A DNA stretch of 64,000 bases from Shewanella japonica (GCF_002075795.1 NZ_CP020472.1:3331001-3395000); one strand, 5' to 3'; positions 38,091-48,969 are shown, counted from the stretch's first letter. Translations and numbers: made by a program. The notes: generated by a model not told the origin, from the sequence alone.

Positions 38091-38492
38091 CTAAAAATGA
38101 TACCTAACGCCACCAATAGCCTCTAATTCTACTTTGACATCATCAATTAGGTACAATGTAGGCTGCGCTTCTATGAAAAAAGTAAACCGCTCTACTTTAG
38201 TGTGCGCACCAAATACCGCTCTTGCGCCCAATTTAATATCATCATTTTTTTTATCAGCAATCTTGCCGCCCACGCCCCAATAAAAATGTGGGTGGTCCTT
38301 AAAATTAAATGTTTTATCTAAGGTAAATGAAAAGTCATCAAAACCCACCCCAAACTTATACTCATTCATTTTTACATTAATGCCTGAGTCGCTACCTACC
38401 ATTAAACCGACTTCAGGCGCGGCATTGGCCTTAGGTGTAAAAATGATAAGCAGAGAAAGTATGATTGAAACAAAGACGGTGACAAACTTCAT
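38091..38492 (-). CDS. Small exported protein, probable beta-barrel/surface
   Basis: A 133-residue protein with a signal peptide ending about Ala25 (ANA-APEV). Alternating amphipathic strands end in 'GGVRYHF', the aromatic C-terminus typical of outer-membrane beta proteins. AAGG precedes the ATG. No family was recognised. Confidence 0.65.
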   Translation of the reverse strand: MKFVTVFVSIILSLLIIFTPKANAAPEVGLMVGSDSGINVKMNEYKFGVGFDDFSFTLDKTFNFKDHPHFYWGVGGKIADKKNDDIKLGARAVFGAHTKVERFTFFIEAQPTLYLIDDVKVELEAIGGVRYHF

Positions 38493-38768
38493 GATGGACC
38501 TTGTTAGAAAATAAAAGGCGACATCCTAGCGAGTTTGCTTTTAAGAGTAAATTTGACGAGTAACATTGGGACATTTTTAAACAAATAACGCGAGTAAAGC
38601 GCCAGTATACATAACGATTTTATAGCAATTTTGCATCAAGTGTTTCAATGCTGGGCAAAACTAACACACAATAAAATTAAGGCGTATATGAAGCATAGAT
38701 GCCAAAGTAGCATCCGGGTCGGAACCTATTCAAACTCGTCAGTAAATCATGAACAAGTCCCGATTATC

Positions 38769-39218
38769 TTACTTCAAGATAATTTCTCGCATTCTATACT
38801 CCCCTGTTAAGGTTCTCACTTCGGGGTATTTGGCAGAGATTTCGTTAGACATTTTTTCATCCGAATCACTCCATTTCTGCATAAATTGTTTGTACTTCTC
38901 CTTATTGGGTTCAATATCAGCTGCATTGTCAAAGGTCACCACCAGCAACATATTAAAGTCACCACTGGTTGCCAGATCGCTGCCGTATATTTTCCAATCT
39001 TTAATAAAGCCAAGCTCCTTTTGAATATTAACTGCTTTAACCCAGCTACTGCGTAAACCCGCTAAGTAAATATCTCCCATATTGGGATCCACTTTTACCG
39101 TGGTCATCATCATGATTTCGCTGCCGAGATCGTAATCTTCATATACTTCTAATCTATCCTTTGAAAATACAGAACTACTAAATAAAACACATAATGCAAT
39201 TATTAAGGTCTTGTTCAT
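38769..39218 (-). CDS. Small exported protein, NIPSNAP/Dabb-like
   Basis: A 149-residue protein with a signal peptide (about 1-20, 'SSSVFSK'). It has one ferredoxin-like domain with 'LGFIKDWKIYGSDL' and 'FNMLLVVTFDNAADI', like dimeric alpha/beta-barrel proteins. The ATG at 39218 sits eight bases after AGGAG; the frame's GTG overlaps that ribosome site and is rejected. The function is unknown. Confidence 0.7.
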   Translation of the reverse strand: MNKTLIIALCVLFSSSVFSKDRLEVYEDYDLGSEIMMMTTVKVDPNMGDIYLAGLRSSWVKAVNIQKELGFIKDWKIYGSDLATSGDFNMLLVVTFDNAADIEPNKEKYKQFMQKWSDSDEKMSNEISAKYPEVRTLTGEYRMREIILK

Positions 39219-39550
39219 GTCGTTCACTCCTAATTGTTAACTTAATTTACTGGTCGTTTTTTAACCAAATTAAGCTTTAAGAGTATAGTCGAAAGGGTTA
39301 TAAAAGCAGGAAAAATATAAACCTGAAAGTTATCAGTTCATTAGCGGTGAATATAAAAGAGCATAAAGAAACAAGTCAGTCTAAAGTTATACAAACAACT
39401 GAGATTAAAGGATAAAAACCGCACATAAAAAATAAATAGAAATGGTTCTCGAAGTACATTTAACGTATATAAAGTAAAACACCGCCCGAAGAGCGGGTTT
39501 TCACCGCTCAAAAACGTATCACTTTAGACTTACATAAAAAGAGTTGTTAA
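39219..39550. other. Intergenic region
   Basis: About 330 AT-rich bases. A small hairpin CCCG/CGGG (about 39485-39496) with a T run could act as a weak terminator. No gene was seen. Confidence 0.45.
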
Positions 39551-40042
39551 TTAAGCATCGTTAGCGGGGGCTGCAGTAAATAATCCCTGAATTTTCGGTG
39601 TGATGCTAATAAGTTGATTGGTCAATAAACTCATGCTGTAACCCAGCATGGCGCCCAATAATAATGGCGGTAAAATAGCTGCTAAATCAGCGCCTAATGC
39701 AAATGTAATACAGCAGCCAATAAACGCACCTGGGATAAACGCCAGTTTTTGATAACTCGCCTGTAAACACATCGCTGCAGTGGCAACACCGGTAAATGCG
39801 TAACCTACAATCGGTGAAATAAAGAACCCACTCCCCGAGATAATAAGCCAACCCCAAAAAACACCTGACAGATTCGTACTCATAGCCATCAGCATGCCTT
39901 TAAGGCCAGTTTCTGTTTGAGCAAAAAAAGTGCTACAGCTTAAAAAACCAACCCAAGTCACTAACTGGAAAACATCGGCAACCCCAGCCCATAGCGCTGC
40001 GAGTAGACCTGCTGATATTGCTATTTGCCAACGATGTTCCAT
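39551..40042 (-). CDS. DUF1097 membrane protein (YcdZ-like)
   Basis: A 163-residue inner-membrane protein with four or five hydrophobic helices covering most of its length. Size and the 'AGLLAALWAGVADVF' opening match the DUF1097 family (E. coli YcdZ, 163 residues). The ATG at 40042 has GGGGA upstream; the 18 extra codons of the longer frame are not hydrophobic. The role is unknown. Confidence 0.78.
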   Translation of the reverse strand: MEHRWQIAISAGLLAALWAGVADVFQLVTWVGFLSCSTFFAQTETGLKGMLMAMSTNLSGVFWGWLIISGSGFFISPIVGYAFTGVATAAMCLQASYQKLAFIPGAFIGCCITFALGADLAAILPPLLLGAMLGYSMSLLTNQLISITPKIQGLFTAAPANDA

Positions 40043-40524
40043 ATTGTCCCCTCGAGTGTCGCCAAAATAAAACGTAGAGTTTATAAAATAATACAATCGA
40101 CACGTAATCTACGCTATTTAGCGATGAAACAAAAGTGATCTAGAACAGATTAATGAGCAAAAAACAGTCAACCAAAGCGATAAAGCCGCTAATACATTAA
40201 ATATTACTAATTCAAGATGCACTTATTGTTAAGGATTTTTATCCTCCTCAATGAAGTAAATCTGTAAATCTATCGACAAAAACCATAACACTTGTCACTT
40301 CCAAACAAGCTAAAACCATTCATAAACGAATTATTTAAGTGATACCGTTCAAATTTTTACTACAAGAACACCGAGTTTATGTAGCTAATTGTATTTTCTT
40401 GCGAGAGCTATCATTTTCTATTCTTTGACTCCTCTAGTCTGATATTCAACAAGTCATCAACAGCAAAGCTGCCTTATTGGACTCAACAAAACCAATACTC
40501 ATGACAATAATTTGAGGAACGCCT
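40043..40524. other. Intergenic region upstream of the HemN-like gene
   Basis: About 480 bases, divergent. A weak CRP-like sequence (AGTGATCTAGAACAGA, about 40135-40150) is the only element noted. There is no ORF. Confidence 0.45.
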
Positions 40525-41889
40525 ATGAAAAACTACCTATCAAACTCAAGATTAAATCTTGCGACAAATAGTCTTGACTGGGTCATGGGACACACCATCA
40601 AACAATCGCTAAGTCTTAAAGATGCAGTGCCTTTAGATGGAATTCAGCAATTAGCGGTACCAGAAAAACCGATTGAGACCTTATACATTCACATTCCTTT
40701 TTGTCATACATTGTGTCGATTTTGCTCGTTCCACAAAATTAAGTTTAATGAAGGCGTCGCTAAAACTTATTTTAAAGCCCTAAGACAAGAAATTCGCACA
40801 GTAATTGCACAAGGATACCGATTTAATCGAGTGTATATTGGCGGCGGCACGACCACGATTTTAGAAGATGAATTAATCAAAACTATCGAACTGATTAAAT
40901 CTATTACCACGATAAGAGAAGTCTCTTGCGAGAGCGATCCGATATACTTTAAAGAAGGTAATCCGCATTTACTTAAAGGCTTAGTGGATCGCATGTCTAT
41001 CGGGGTGCAGAGCTTTGATGACAAGATTTTAAAGGCCAGTGGTCGATTTGAAAAATTTGGTAGTGGATTACAACAAGCCGAATACGTTAGCCGTGCAATT
41101 GAAGTAATACCAACGGTTAATCTCGATATGATGTACGGCTTTAAAATGCAGACCCCAGAGACTGTAGCCAATGATTTAGCCCAAACAATTCGTCTCAGCC
41201 CAGATCAAATCACCACTTATCCGCTTACCGTAGGCATTGGTCAAAACCGTAAAAAAGCGGGTTGCCTTGCTGGCCAACCCGAAGAACTTTGGCCACAATT
41301 TTTAGCGGTAAAAGAAGCACTGGCTGAGCGGTATATTATGGAGTTCCCATGGACTTTCAGTCGTAACTTTGGCCAACCCGTTGAAAATAAGTATGTATTA
41401 GATGGCGAAGATTGTTTCGGTGTTGGCTCTGGTGCTTTCGGGCGTTTTGGCGAGCAGTTCAGGATCTCAAGTTTTGATATCCCTGACTATATTGAGCGTA
41501 TCCAATCTAATCAAACCGGAACCAGCTACACCAAACCATTAGATAACAAAGCATTATTACAACATCATTTAATGATGATGATGGGGCATGGACTATTGGA
41601 TAACGCCCAATTTAAAGCACATACAGGTAAAACATTGTGGCAAGCGTTCCCACTTGAGATGAGTTATTTGATTTCAGCAGGCGCACTGAATAAACAAGGC
41701 AGTAACTATGTGACCACACCGGCAGGTCAATTTATTGGTTTGAAAATGTTCTCAGGCTTTTTAGCTGGGATGGACTTCTTACGTGAACAAGCAAGAGAAC
41801 TGCCCTTATCAATGAAATCTGACAGCGAAGCATCTGCTAATAACAGCATCGCTAATGAAACAAAAACAGATTCAGGCATTATCGTTTAA
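40525..41889 (+). CDS. HemN/HemW-like radical SAM protein
   Basis: A 454-residue radical SAM enzyme. Cys60-x3-Cys64-x2-Cys67 (CHTLCRFC) binds the [4Fe-4S] cluster. GGG at 'YIGGGTTTIL' binds SAM, and 'SIGVQSFDD' and 'NLDMMYGF' match the coproporphyrinogen oxidase-like family. It differs from canonical HemN/HemW in its C-terminus. Related enzymes include haem chaperones and anaerobic haem-degrading HutW/ChuW, so the exact activity is open. GAGGA precedes the ATG. It is monocistronic. Confidence 0.82.
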   Translation: MKNYLSNSRLNLATNSLDWVMGHTIKQSLSLKDAVPLDGIQQLAVPEKPIETLYIHIPFCHTLCRFCSFHKIKFNEGVAKTYFKALRQEIRTVIAQGYRFNRVYIGGGTTTILEDELIKTIELIKSITTIREVSCESDPIYFKEGNPHLLKGLVDRMSIGVQSFDDKILKASGRFEKFGSGLQQAEYVSRAIEVIPTVNLDMMYGFKMQTPETVANDLAQTIRLSPDQITTYPLTVGIGQNRKKAGCLAGQPEELWPQFLAVKEALAERYIMEFPWTFSRNFGQPVENKYVLDGEDCFGVGSGAFGRFGEQFRISSFDIPDYIERIQSNQTGTSYTKPLDNKALLQHHLMMMMGHGLLDNAQFKAHTGKTLWQAFPLEMSYLISAGALNKQGSNYVTTPAGQFIGLKMFSGFLAGMDFLREQARELPLSMKSDSEASANNSIANETKTDSGIIV

Positions 41890-41983
41890 TACAGGCTCTG
41901 CGGCTTACTATTTAAGTCGCAGAGCAAACATCCCTTAAATTTGCTACGACTTTATTAGCTTATAAAAGGATAACTAAACGGTA

Positions 41984-42541
41984 TTACGGCGTAAGGATAT
42001 ATTCTATGGCTTGAGCTAGTTTAGGCGAGTCAGGGTCGGACACTTGTGTCACCCACACCACTTCCCCACTTCGATTTACAAATACGGTAGTTGGTGTACC
42101 TTTAACGCCATATAAGTCGGCCACACTGTCACCGTTTATCAGCGTTTGCATCTCTATCCCTCGACTTTTTAACACACTCTGCGGTTGTGCGCCCTTATCT
42201 TCACGAAAACTAATCGCTACCATCTCTAAATCAGTATCTTGATAAGTTTGCCGTAATCTTTCTAAACCAGGTTGCAGCTTTTTGCAGTAAGGACACCAAG
42301 TCGCCCAAAAGTGAATAACAACGGGCTTGCCAGCAGTCGATTCAAGTGACCATTGTTTACCATTAGCATCAAACAGCGAAAAATCGGCGGCTTTGGGAAA
42401 TTGATACCCTTTATCACCTTGCTCATCAGCGCCCCATGCTAGCGATGACAATAAAACACCTTGTATAACTGCCGCAGCGAATAGTAGCCATTTGGCGAGT
42501 TTTATATGGTCACCGTTATGGTGAATATCAATCACATTCAT
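41984..42541 (-). CDS. TlpA/ResA-like exported thioredoxin
   Basis: A 185-residue protein with an N-terminal membrane/signal segment (about 15-37) and a thioredoxin-fold domain with WCPYCKK as redox site. The cis-Pro region is 'GVKGTPTTVFVN'. It acts in the periplasm as a thiol-disulphide oxidoreductase, perhaps for cytochrome c maturation. GAGG precedes the ATG. It converges on the radical SAM gene. Confidence 0.88.
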   Translation of the reverse strand: MNVIDIHHNGDHIKLAKWLLFAAAVIQGVLLSSLAWGADEQGDKGYQFPKAADFSLFDANGKQWSLESTAGKPVVIHFWATWCPYCKKLQPGLERLRQTYQDTDLEMVAISFREDKGAQPQSVLKSRGIEMQTLINGDSVADLYGVKGTPTTVFVNRSGEVVWVTQVSDPDSPKLAQAIEYILTP

Positions 42542-42803
42542 ACAGACAAACCTCGGAAATATTAAGAATGATTTAACGCAAAAGTCATCTAAATTCTGTC
42601 TTAAACGCTCTCTTAAATTCGGCCTTTAATTCGGCCTTGCTTGAGCACCTATATACAGACCGAGCTACCCGCTTATTGCTTTCATCGCTATTCATTTTTA
42701 ACTGAACTTGTCACAGAAATCATGTTCGTTTATCCAAGTCATCAGCCATTTTACAAACTGGTCTAATCAGGTTAACTTGGCATAAAAGGTAAATGGAGTT
42801 CAC

Positions 42804-43694
42804 ATGCCGACATTGACTGACTGGCAACAAGATAGCTATTTTCAGCAATTTTCTTTTGCAAAAGAAGCTGACTATTCTATTTTCGTAAAACATGCAGGAG
42901 ATACTAATAATCCCGCGTTATTACTGATCCATGGCTTTCCCACCAGCAGTTATGATTGGCAGCCTATATGGCAAAGTCTCAGCGCTCAGTTTCATGTCAT
43001 TACCTTAGATATGATTGGCTTTGGATTATCAGATAAACCCACCCAATTTCACTATTCGTTCGCCGCTCAAGCCAATTTAATCGAGCAACTACTCGCGTCA
43101 CTCAAGATAAATAATGTGCATATTTTGTCTCATGATTATGGCAACACAGTCACACAAGAGTTACTGGCGAGGCAACAGCTCAATCAACCCAATTATCGAA
43201 TGCTGAGCACAGTGTTATTAAACGGCGGTATTTTTCCTGAAGTGATTCACCCAATTCTTATCCAAAGATTGTTATTAAGCCCACTCGGCTTTTTAGTCGC
43301 TAAAGGAATGGGATTCAAAGCATTTAAACGTAACTTTGATACCATTTGCACAATCAACATTTCAGAAAGCGAACTACAAAAACATTGGCAATTGATTAAA
43401 CATCATCAAGGTGAGCGAGTGTTTCATAAGCTTATTCAATACATGAAAGAGCGAAAGGTGAATCGTGACCGTTGGGTCAATGCGCTTATTGATAACCCAA
43501 CGCCGATGCGCTTCATTAATGGGCTAGATGATCCTATTTCTGGCCAAGATATGCTTGAGCGATATGAAGCTCTGATTGATACTCCAGATGCTATCAGCCT
43601 GCATGATATTGGTCATTACCCTCAACTAGAAGCGCCAAGCCTAGTATTGAAGCATGCAATGGCATTCTGGCAGCGCCACCAAATTATTGGTTAA
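42804..43694 (+). CDS. Alpha/beta hydrolase, MEST-like
   Basis: A 296-residue alpha/beta hydrolase. The oxyanion region is HGFPTSS (43-49). The nucleophile elbow is SHDYGN with Asp111, so an Asp nucleophile as in epoxide hydrolases/haloalkane dehalogenases. The catalytic His lies in 'DIGHYPQLEAP'. 'LLNGGIFPE' and HDYG closely recall vertebrate MEST/PEG1 and its bacterial relatives. The substrate is unknown. GGAG precedes the ATG. Confidence 0.85.
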   Translation: MPTLTDWQQDSYFQQFSFAKEADYSIFVKHAGDTNNPALLLIHGFPTSSYDWQPIWQSLSAQFHVITLDMIGFGLSDKPTQFHYSFAAQANLIEQLLASLKINNVHILSHDYGNTVTQELLARQQLNQPNYRMLSTVLLNGGIFPEVIHPILIQRLLLSPLGFLVAKGMGFKAFKRNFDTICTINISESELQKHWQLIKHHQGERVFHKLIQYMKERKVNRDRWVNALIDNPTPMRFINGLDDPISGQDMLERYEALIDTPDAISLHDIGHYPQLEAPSLVLKHAMAFWQRHQIIG

Positions 43695-43911
43695 TTTGCG
43701 TCAATAAAACCAAGCAATGAATGAAGGATAATGGCGCTCAAGCAACACAAATTATTACCGCTAAAATTAACTGAGTTTTTACTCAAAGTTCGCTAAAGTA
43801 GACTACTTTATAACCAGTCGCTGAAAAACTAATTCAATATTAATAACAACCACGACAACTCAACAACCACAACTATGGTGCGAAAAAACGCAAAAAACAA
43901 AGGACCGTATT

Positions 43912-45702
43912 ATGCCGATTTATCAAGCCCCACTGCGTGATTACCAATTTATCCTATCTGAGCTGCTATCTATCTATGATCAAACCGAACTCGCAGGCTT
44001 TGATGAAATAGACCCAGAGCTAACCGACGCTATTTTGCAAGGCATCGCCGATTTCACCACCGACATCATGTTACCTTTAAATGCCTCTGGCGATCTTGAA
44101 GGATGCCAACTTAAAGATGGCAACGTCATTACGCCTAAAGGTTTTAAAGAGGCTTACCAACAATACATTGATGATGGCTGGGCTACGCTCACCTGCGATC
44201 CTGAATATGGCGGTCAAGGCTTACCTGAAGTCATTGGCACCTTTGCCACCGAAATGAAAACCGCCACCAATATGGCTTTTGCCATGTATCCTGGGTTAAC
44301 CCATGGCGCTTATTCAGCCATCCATGTCCATGGAAGCGATGCACTGAAACAAAAATATTTAGCAAAATTAGTCAGTGGTGAATGGACTGGAACCATGAAC
44401 TTAACTGAATCCCATGCTGGAACCGATCTTGCCCTTCTTCGTACTAAAGCAACCCCCGTTGCTGATGGCAAATTTGCAATCAGTGGCGAGAAAATTTTCA
44501 TTTCATCAGGGGATCATGACTTAGCTGAAAACATTGTCCATTTAGTTTTGGCCAAGCTGCCTGATGCACCAGAAGGGGTGAAAGGTATTTCATTGTTCGC
44601 GGTGCCAAAATTTCATGTAAACAATGACGGTAGCTTAGGTGAAGCCAATCAGTTATGTGCCAGTGCGTTAGAGCACAAAATGGGGATTCATGGTAACTCA
44701 ACCTGTGTCATGGTGTTTGATGGCGCTGTAGGAGAGTTGGTTGGCGAACCTCATCAAGGTCTAAAAGCCATGTTTACTATGATGAACCAAGCTCGCCTTG
44801 GCGTTGGTATTCAGGGCTTAGGCGTATCTGACATCGCTTATCAAAATGCGCTGGTTTATGCCAAAGAGCGCATTCAAGGCCGAGCCCTTTCTGGAGTTAA
44901 ACAGCCACAACAAGCTGCAGACTCGATTTTGGTTCACGGTGATGTGCGTCGTATGTTGTTATCTCAAAAGTCATTCAATGAAGGAACGCGTGCATTAATG
45001 GGCCAACAGGCTTTATGGCTTGATCAAGCTGAGCGACACAGCGATCCTGTAAAAGCTAAACAAGCGGCAGCGCTTGCAGCCCTTTTTACGCCAATCGTAA
45101 AAGGGTTTGTGACCGATCAAGGCTTTAAAGCTTGTGTTGATGCTCAGCAGATTTATGGCGGACACGGCTATATTAATGAATGGGGTATGGAGCAATTTGT
45201 ACGTGATATTCGAATTGCGATGATTTATGAAGGCACAAATGGCGTACAAGCACTCGATCTTGTTGGTCGTAAATTATTATCAGATAAAGGCGCAACACTG
45301 ACATTATGGTCAGATATGGTTAAAGGCTTTATTGGTGAGCATAGTAATAATGACGCGATGAAACCTTACCTTGCAGGGTTAATGGATGCAGCCACGGATT
45401 TAGAAAAAGCCACCGGCTTTATTGCACAGTCAGCGGCTAAAAATCCCGATATGATTGGTGCAGCCTCAATGCCATATATGCAGTTATTTGGCATTAGTGC
45501 CCTTGCATGGATGTGGGCACGAATTGCAGCGACTTCAATTGCCGCCCTTGATGCAGGTACAGATGAGTCTGATTTTTATCAAGCTAAGTTAAATACAGCC
45601 GAGTTTTATATGCGATATTGGGGATGCCAAACGCGCAGTTTACGCAAGCAAGTCGAAATGAGCAGCGCGCAAATTGCAACCTTTGATGAAGCCGATTTTT
45701 AG
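43912..45702 (+). CDS. Acyl-CoA dehydrogenase, large (FadE5/DmdC-like)
   Basis: A 596-residue acyl-CoA dehydrogenase, longer than the 380-residue type because of N-terminal (1-75) and C-terminal (470-596) extensions. 'MNLTESHAGTDL', 'SGEKIFISSGDHD' and 'IYGGHGYINEWGMEQ' are family motifs. 'MIYEGTNGVQALDL' matches the subgroup including 3-methylmercaptopropionyl-CoA dehydrogenase. Electrons would go to ETF (etfBA at 51.3-53 kb). AAGGA precedes the ATG. Confidence 0.9.
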   Translation: MPIYQAPLRDYQFILSELLSIYDQTELAGFDEIDPELTDAILQGIADFTTDIMLPLNASGDLEGCQLKDGNVITPKGFKEAYQQYIDDGWATLTCDPEYGGQGLPEVIGTFATEMKTATNMAFAMYPGLTHGAYSAIHVHGSDALKQKYLAKLVSGEWTGTMNLTESHAGTDLALLRTKATPVADGKFAISGEKIFISSGDHDLAENIVHLVLAKLPDAPEGVKGISLFAVPKFHVNNDGSLGEANQLCASALEHKMGIHGNSTCVMVFDGAVGELVGEPHQGLKAMFTMMNQARLGVGIQGLGVSDIAYQNALVYAKERIQGRALSGVKQPQQAADSILVHGDVRRMLLSQKSFNEGTRALMGQQALWLDQAERHSDPVKAKQAAALAALFTPIVKGFVTDQGFKACVDAQQIYGGHGYINEWGMEQFVRDIRIAMIYEGTNGVQALDLVGRKLLSDKGATLTLWSDMVKGFIGEHSNNDAMKPYLAGLMDAATDLEKATGFIAQSAAKNPDMIGAASMPYMQLFGISALAWMWARIAATSIAALDAGTDESDFYQAKLNTAEFYMRYWGCQTRSLRKQVEMSSAQIATFDEADF

Positions 45703-45738
45703 TCAGACTTAATACAAGATATCTATGTAAGCTATATA

Positions 45739-45766
45739 AAAAACAGCGCCTTTAGGCGCTGTTTTT
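45739..45766. terminator. Bidirectional terminator, acyl-CoA dehydrogenase / tdk
   Basis: The 10-bp stem AAACAGCGCC (45741-45750)/GGCGCTGTTT (45755-45764) has A and T runs on its two sides. It sits between convergent genes. Confidence 0.9.
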
Positions 45767-45792
45767 GTATTTCTGGAAATAACCTTTAATGA

Positions 45793-46371
45793 CTAATCCC
45801 AGATAAATTCTCTAAAATGCTTACGACACACTGACTCGTAGCTTTCATTACCACCAATAGCAACCTGCTCACCTTCACGCATAGGTTTTCCATTACCATC
45901 AAGGCGAACGACCATATTGGCTTTGCGACCACAGTGACAAATGGTTTTTAACTCAACCAATTTATCTGCCCAAGCGAGTAGATATTGACTACCGCTGAAC
46001 AACTCCCCTTGGAAATCCGTTTTCAGGCCGTAACACAATACTGGGATATCAAGATTATCCACCACATGAGTTAATTGCTTCACTTGTTCTTTACTTAAAA
46101 ACTGGGACTCATCAATTAAAATGCAGTGTAATTGCTGAGATTCAAGCTCAGCTTCAATCATGGTCGATAAATTATCGTTTGCTCCAAATACTTGAGCATC
46201 TGTTTCAACCCCTATTCTAGACGCCACTTTTCCAACACCGTATCTGTCATCAATTGACGCTGTCATAACAAGCGTATTCATGCCACGTTCACGGTAGTTA
46301 TAAGATGATTGGAGAAGCGAAGTTGATTTGCCGGCATTCATTGCCGAATAATAGAAATAGAGTTGTGCCAA
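45793..46371 (-). CDS. tdk: Thymidine kinase
   Basis: It phosphorylates thymidine to dTMP in the salvage pathway. A 192-residue type II enzyme with P-loop SAMNAGKS, 'LIDESQFL', the zinc site 'CHCGRKA' and the 'YESVCRKHF' lasso. The start is TTG (46371), with AGGA upstream. The resulting [16 protein letters not shown] is the usual family N-terminus. Confidence 0.95.
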   Translation of the reverse strand: MAQLYFYYSAMNAGKSTSLLQSSYNYRERGMNTLVMTASIDDRYGVGKVASRIGVETDAQVFGANDNLSTMIEAELESQQLHCILIDESQFLSKEQVKQLTHVVDNLDIPVLCYGLKTDFQGELFSGSQYLLAWADKLVELKTICHCGRKANMVVRLDGNGKPMREGEQVAIGGNESYESVCRKHFREFIWD

Positions 46372-46781
46372 AACAGAAGATCCTTATTGTTATAATCGAG
46401 GTTAGTCTACCATTGAATCGATTTAGAGATAAGGCATGTGAGGATTAAATAGCGTGAACTTGCTAGCACTATTCCTTGATGATGAATCCCCTTTATCATC
46501 ACAGTTAATTTGCTTTCCCTTTTGATGGTTAACTCGCCCTCCTCCTTATCCGTTTCTCAAGAGAATATCGCACAAAGCCAAAGCATGACTGATGAAAAGA
46601 ATGTATTCCAAACAAGCATCTATTAACATAATTTACATTTTGCAATAAATTAGATCACAGTTTTCAAGCTCACTACCAGCACAACATATACAGGCATCAC
46701 GAAACGACAAAATCTTCATATACGATTAAGAAACAATTGATAAATTGCATAAACAATTATAATTAAGGAAGTAGAAACACA
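46372..46781. other. Intergenic region between tdk and the M3 peptidase
   Basis: About 410 bases upstream of both genes. It contains only weak AT-rich promoter-like sequence. No hairpin or ORF was found. Confidence 0.45.
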
Positions 46782-48917
46782 ATGCATAAAACAATTGTCG
46801 CTGCCGCGATTGCTGCAACACTCGCATTAAGTGGTTGTAGTCATACTCAAACAGAAAACACCACTCAGGGCGCTCAAGTGCAATCTCAAAATCCATTGAT
46901 GCAAGCAAGCGTACTCCAGTACCAAGCACCTGACTTTAGTTAGCTTAACAATGAGCATTTTCAGCCAGCGCTTGAGCTGGGAATTGAACAGCACCATCAA
47001 GAAATCCTCAAAATTGCTGCTAACCCTGCCTCACCGACATTTGAAAATACCATTGTCGCTATGGAAAAAAGCGGTGCATTACTCACTCGCACCTCGAGTA
47101 TTTTCTATAACTTAACCGGCTCAAACAGCAACCCTGAATTACGTAAAGTACAAGGCATAATGGCGCCTAAGATGGCGGCACATTCAGACAATATTAATTT
47201 AAATCCGCAGTTATTCAGCCGTATTCAAGCAATTTATGATACTCGCAATAACAGCTCGTTAACTGCAGAAGAAGTTCGTTTAGTAGAGGTTTATCATCAG
47301 CGATTTGTGCTCGCTGGCGCCAAACTAACTGAAGCGGAAAAACAAAAGATTCGTGAATTAAATGAAGAGCAATCAACACTCACCAATGAGTTTGCACAAC
47401 GACTGTTAAGACTCAGCAAGGAAATTGCAGTAAAAGTAGACGATGAAGCCCAACTGGCGGGGTTATCACAATCCGCTATTGCAGCAGCAAAAGCAGATGC
47501 TGAAGCGGCAGGACTTAAAGGCCAATATCTACTCAATATCACCAATACCACACGCCAACCGGTTTTAGCTCAATTAGATAACCGTGAGTTGCGTCAGCAA
47601 GTTTGGGAAGCGTCAGCAAACCGTGGCTTAACGGGTGACAACGAAACCGCTTCATTAGTCGCTCGTTTAGCGCAGCTTCGTGCTAAAAAAGCCAAACTAC
47701 TTGGCTTTGACACTTGGTCTGATTACCGTTTAGCACCGCAGATGGCTAAAACACCCGAAGCGGTTTACGACATGTTTGGCTCAATGGTGCCATCTGTGGT
47801 GGAAAACACTCAAAAAGAAGCCGCTGATATACAAGCCATGATAGATAAAACTGGCGGTAACTTTACCCTAGCACCATGGGACTGGGCATATTACGCAGAG
47901 TTAGTCCGTAAGGAAAAATATGACCTCGACTCAGCGTCTATCAAACCTTACTTTGAGTTCAATCGTGTTTTAGAAGATGGCGTATTCTTTACCCTAGAAG
48001 CATTGTACGGTGTTACATTAAAGCCACGTCCAGACTTACCGGTTTATCACCCAGACGTAAAAGCTTACGAGATGTTTGATGAAGATGGCAGTAGCATGGC
48101 TATCTTCTATGCAGACTACTTTGCTCGTGAAGGTAAACGTGGTGGTGCGTGGATGAGCTCGTTTGTCGGTCAATCTGAGTTATTAAATCAAAAACCTGTC
48201 GTCGTAAATGTCATGAACATTAAAAAGGCGCCAGAAGGCCAGCCAACCTTTGTGAGCTACGATGAAGCGACGACCATGTTCCATGAAATGGGCCACGGTA
48301 CTCACGGTATGTTCTCTAAAGTGAAATACCCATCTTTAGCAGGTACTGCTGTATCTCGTGATTTCGTTGAATTCCCTTCAACTTTTGAAGAGGACTGGGC
48401 TGCGCATCCTAAAGTACTTGCAAACTACGCTAAACACTACGATACAGGCAAACCTATTCCTGACGATTTACTGCAAAAGCTATTAGCTTCTCGAAGCTTT
48501 AACCAAGGCTTTGACACCTTAGAATACATGTCAGCTGCGCTACTTGATCTAGAGTGGCATGCACTGGATGCTGACGCGCCGCTGCAAAATGTTGAAAGCT
48601 TTGAAGCTGCTGCGCTTAAAAAACATGGTGTCGACTTACCAGCAGTACCACCTCGTTACCGCTCAACTTACTTTGCTCATGCCTTCCCTGGGGGATATTC
48701 AGCTAGCTACTATGCATACATGTGGAGTGAAATTCTTGCTGCTGATGCCTTTGCTTATGTGCAAACTCAAGGCGGGCTGAATCGAGAAATCGGTATGAAG
48801 TTTAGAAAAACTATCCGTGAAGTCGGCAATAGCGTGCCGCCAATGGAAGCCTATCAAAACTTTAGAGGCCAAGCGCCTACCACTGACGGCTTATTAGAGC
48901 GCCGTGGCTTAAAGTAA
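46782..48917 (+). pseudogene. M3 peptidyl-dipeptidase (Dcp-like) interrupted by an amber codon
   Basis: Reading from ATG 46782 gives a lipoprotein N-terminus (signal, LSGC lipobox) and then '...APDFS', followed by an in-frame TAG at 46941-46943 (codon 54). The same frame continues without a break to 48917, with normal family sequence ('LNNEHFQPALELGIEQ...'). The full reading would be 711 residues; the largest uninterrupted part starts at ATG 47061 and has 618. The zinc motif is intact: His501-Glu-x2-His505 (HEMGH, full-length numbering). The family cleaves C-terminal dipeptides from peptides in the periplasm. It is either a pseudogene, a read-through gene, or a single-base sequence error (CAG/AAG to TAG). 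Confidence 0.85.
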
Positions 48918-48939
48918 CTTAGCTCTGGTTAACGAGCAA

Positions 48940-48969
48940 AAAAATGCCACTCAATTGAGTGGCATTTTT
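48940..48969. terminator. Bidirectional terminator, peptidase / NhaC
   Basis: A long perfect palindrome (AAAAATGCCACTCAA with its complement) with a flanking T run, placed between convergent genes. Confidence 0.9.

Noticed and set aside
38749-39024. 91-codon plus-strand ORF
   Set aside because: It is antisense to the exported protein at 38769-39218, which has a ribosome site and signal peptide.
46941-46943. Pyrrolysine or other recoded TAG in the M3 peptidase
   Set aside because: No pyl genes are seen, and M3 peptidases have no special residue at this N-terminal site.
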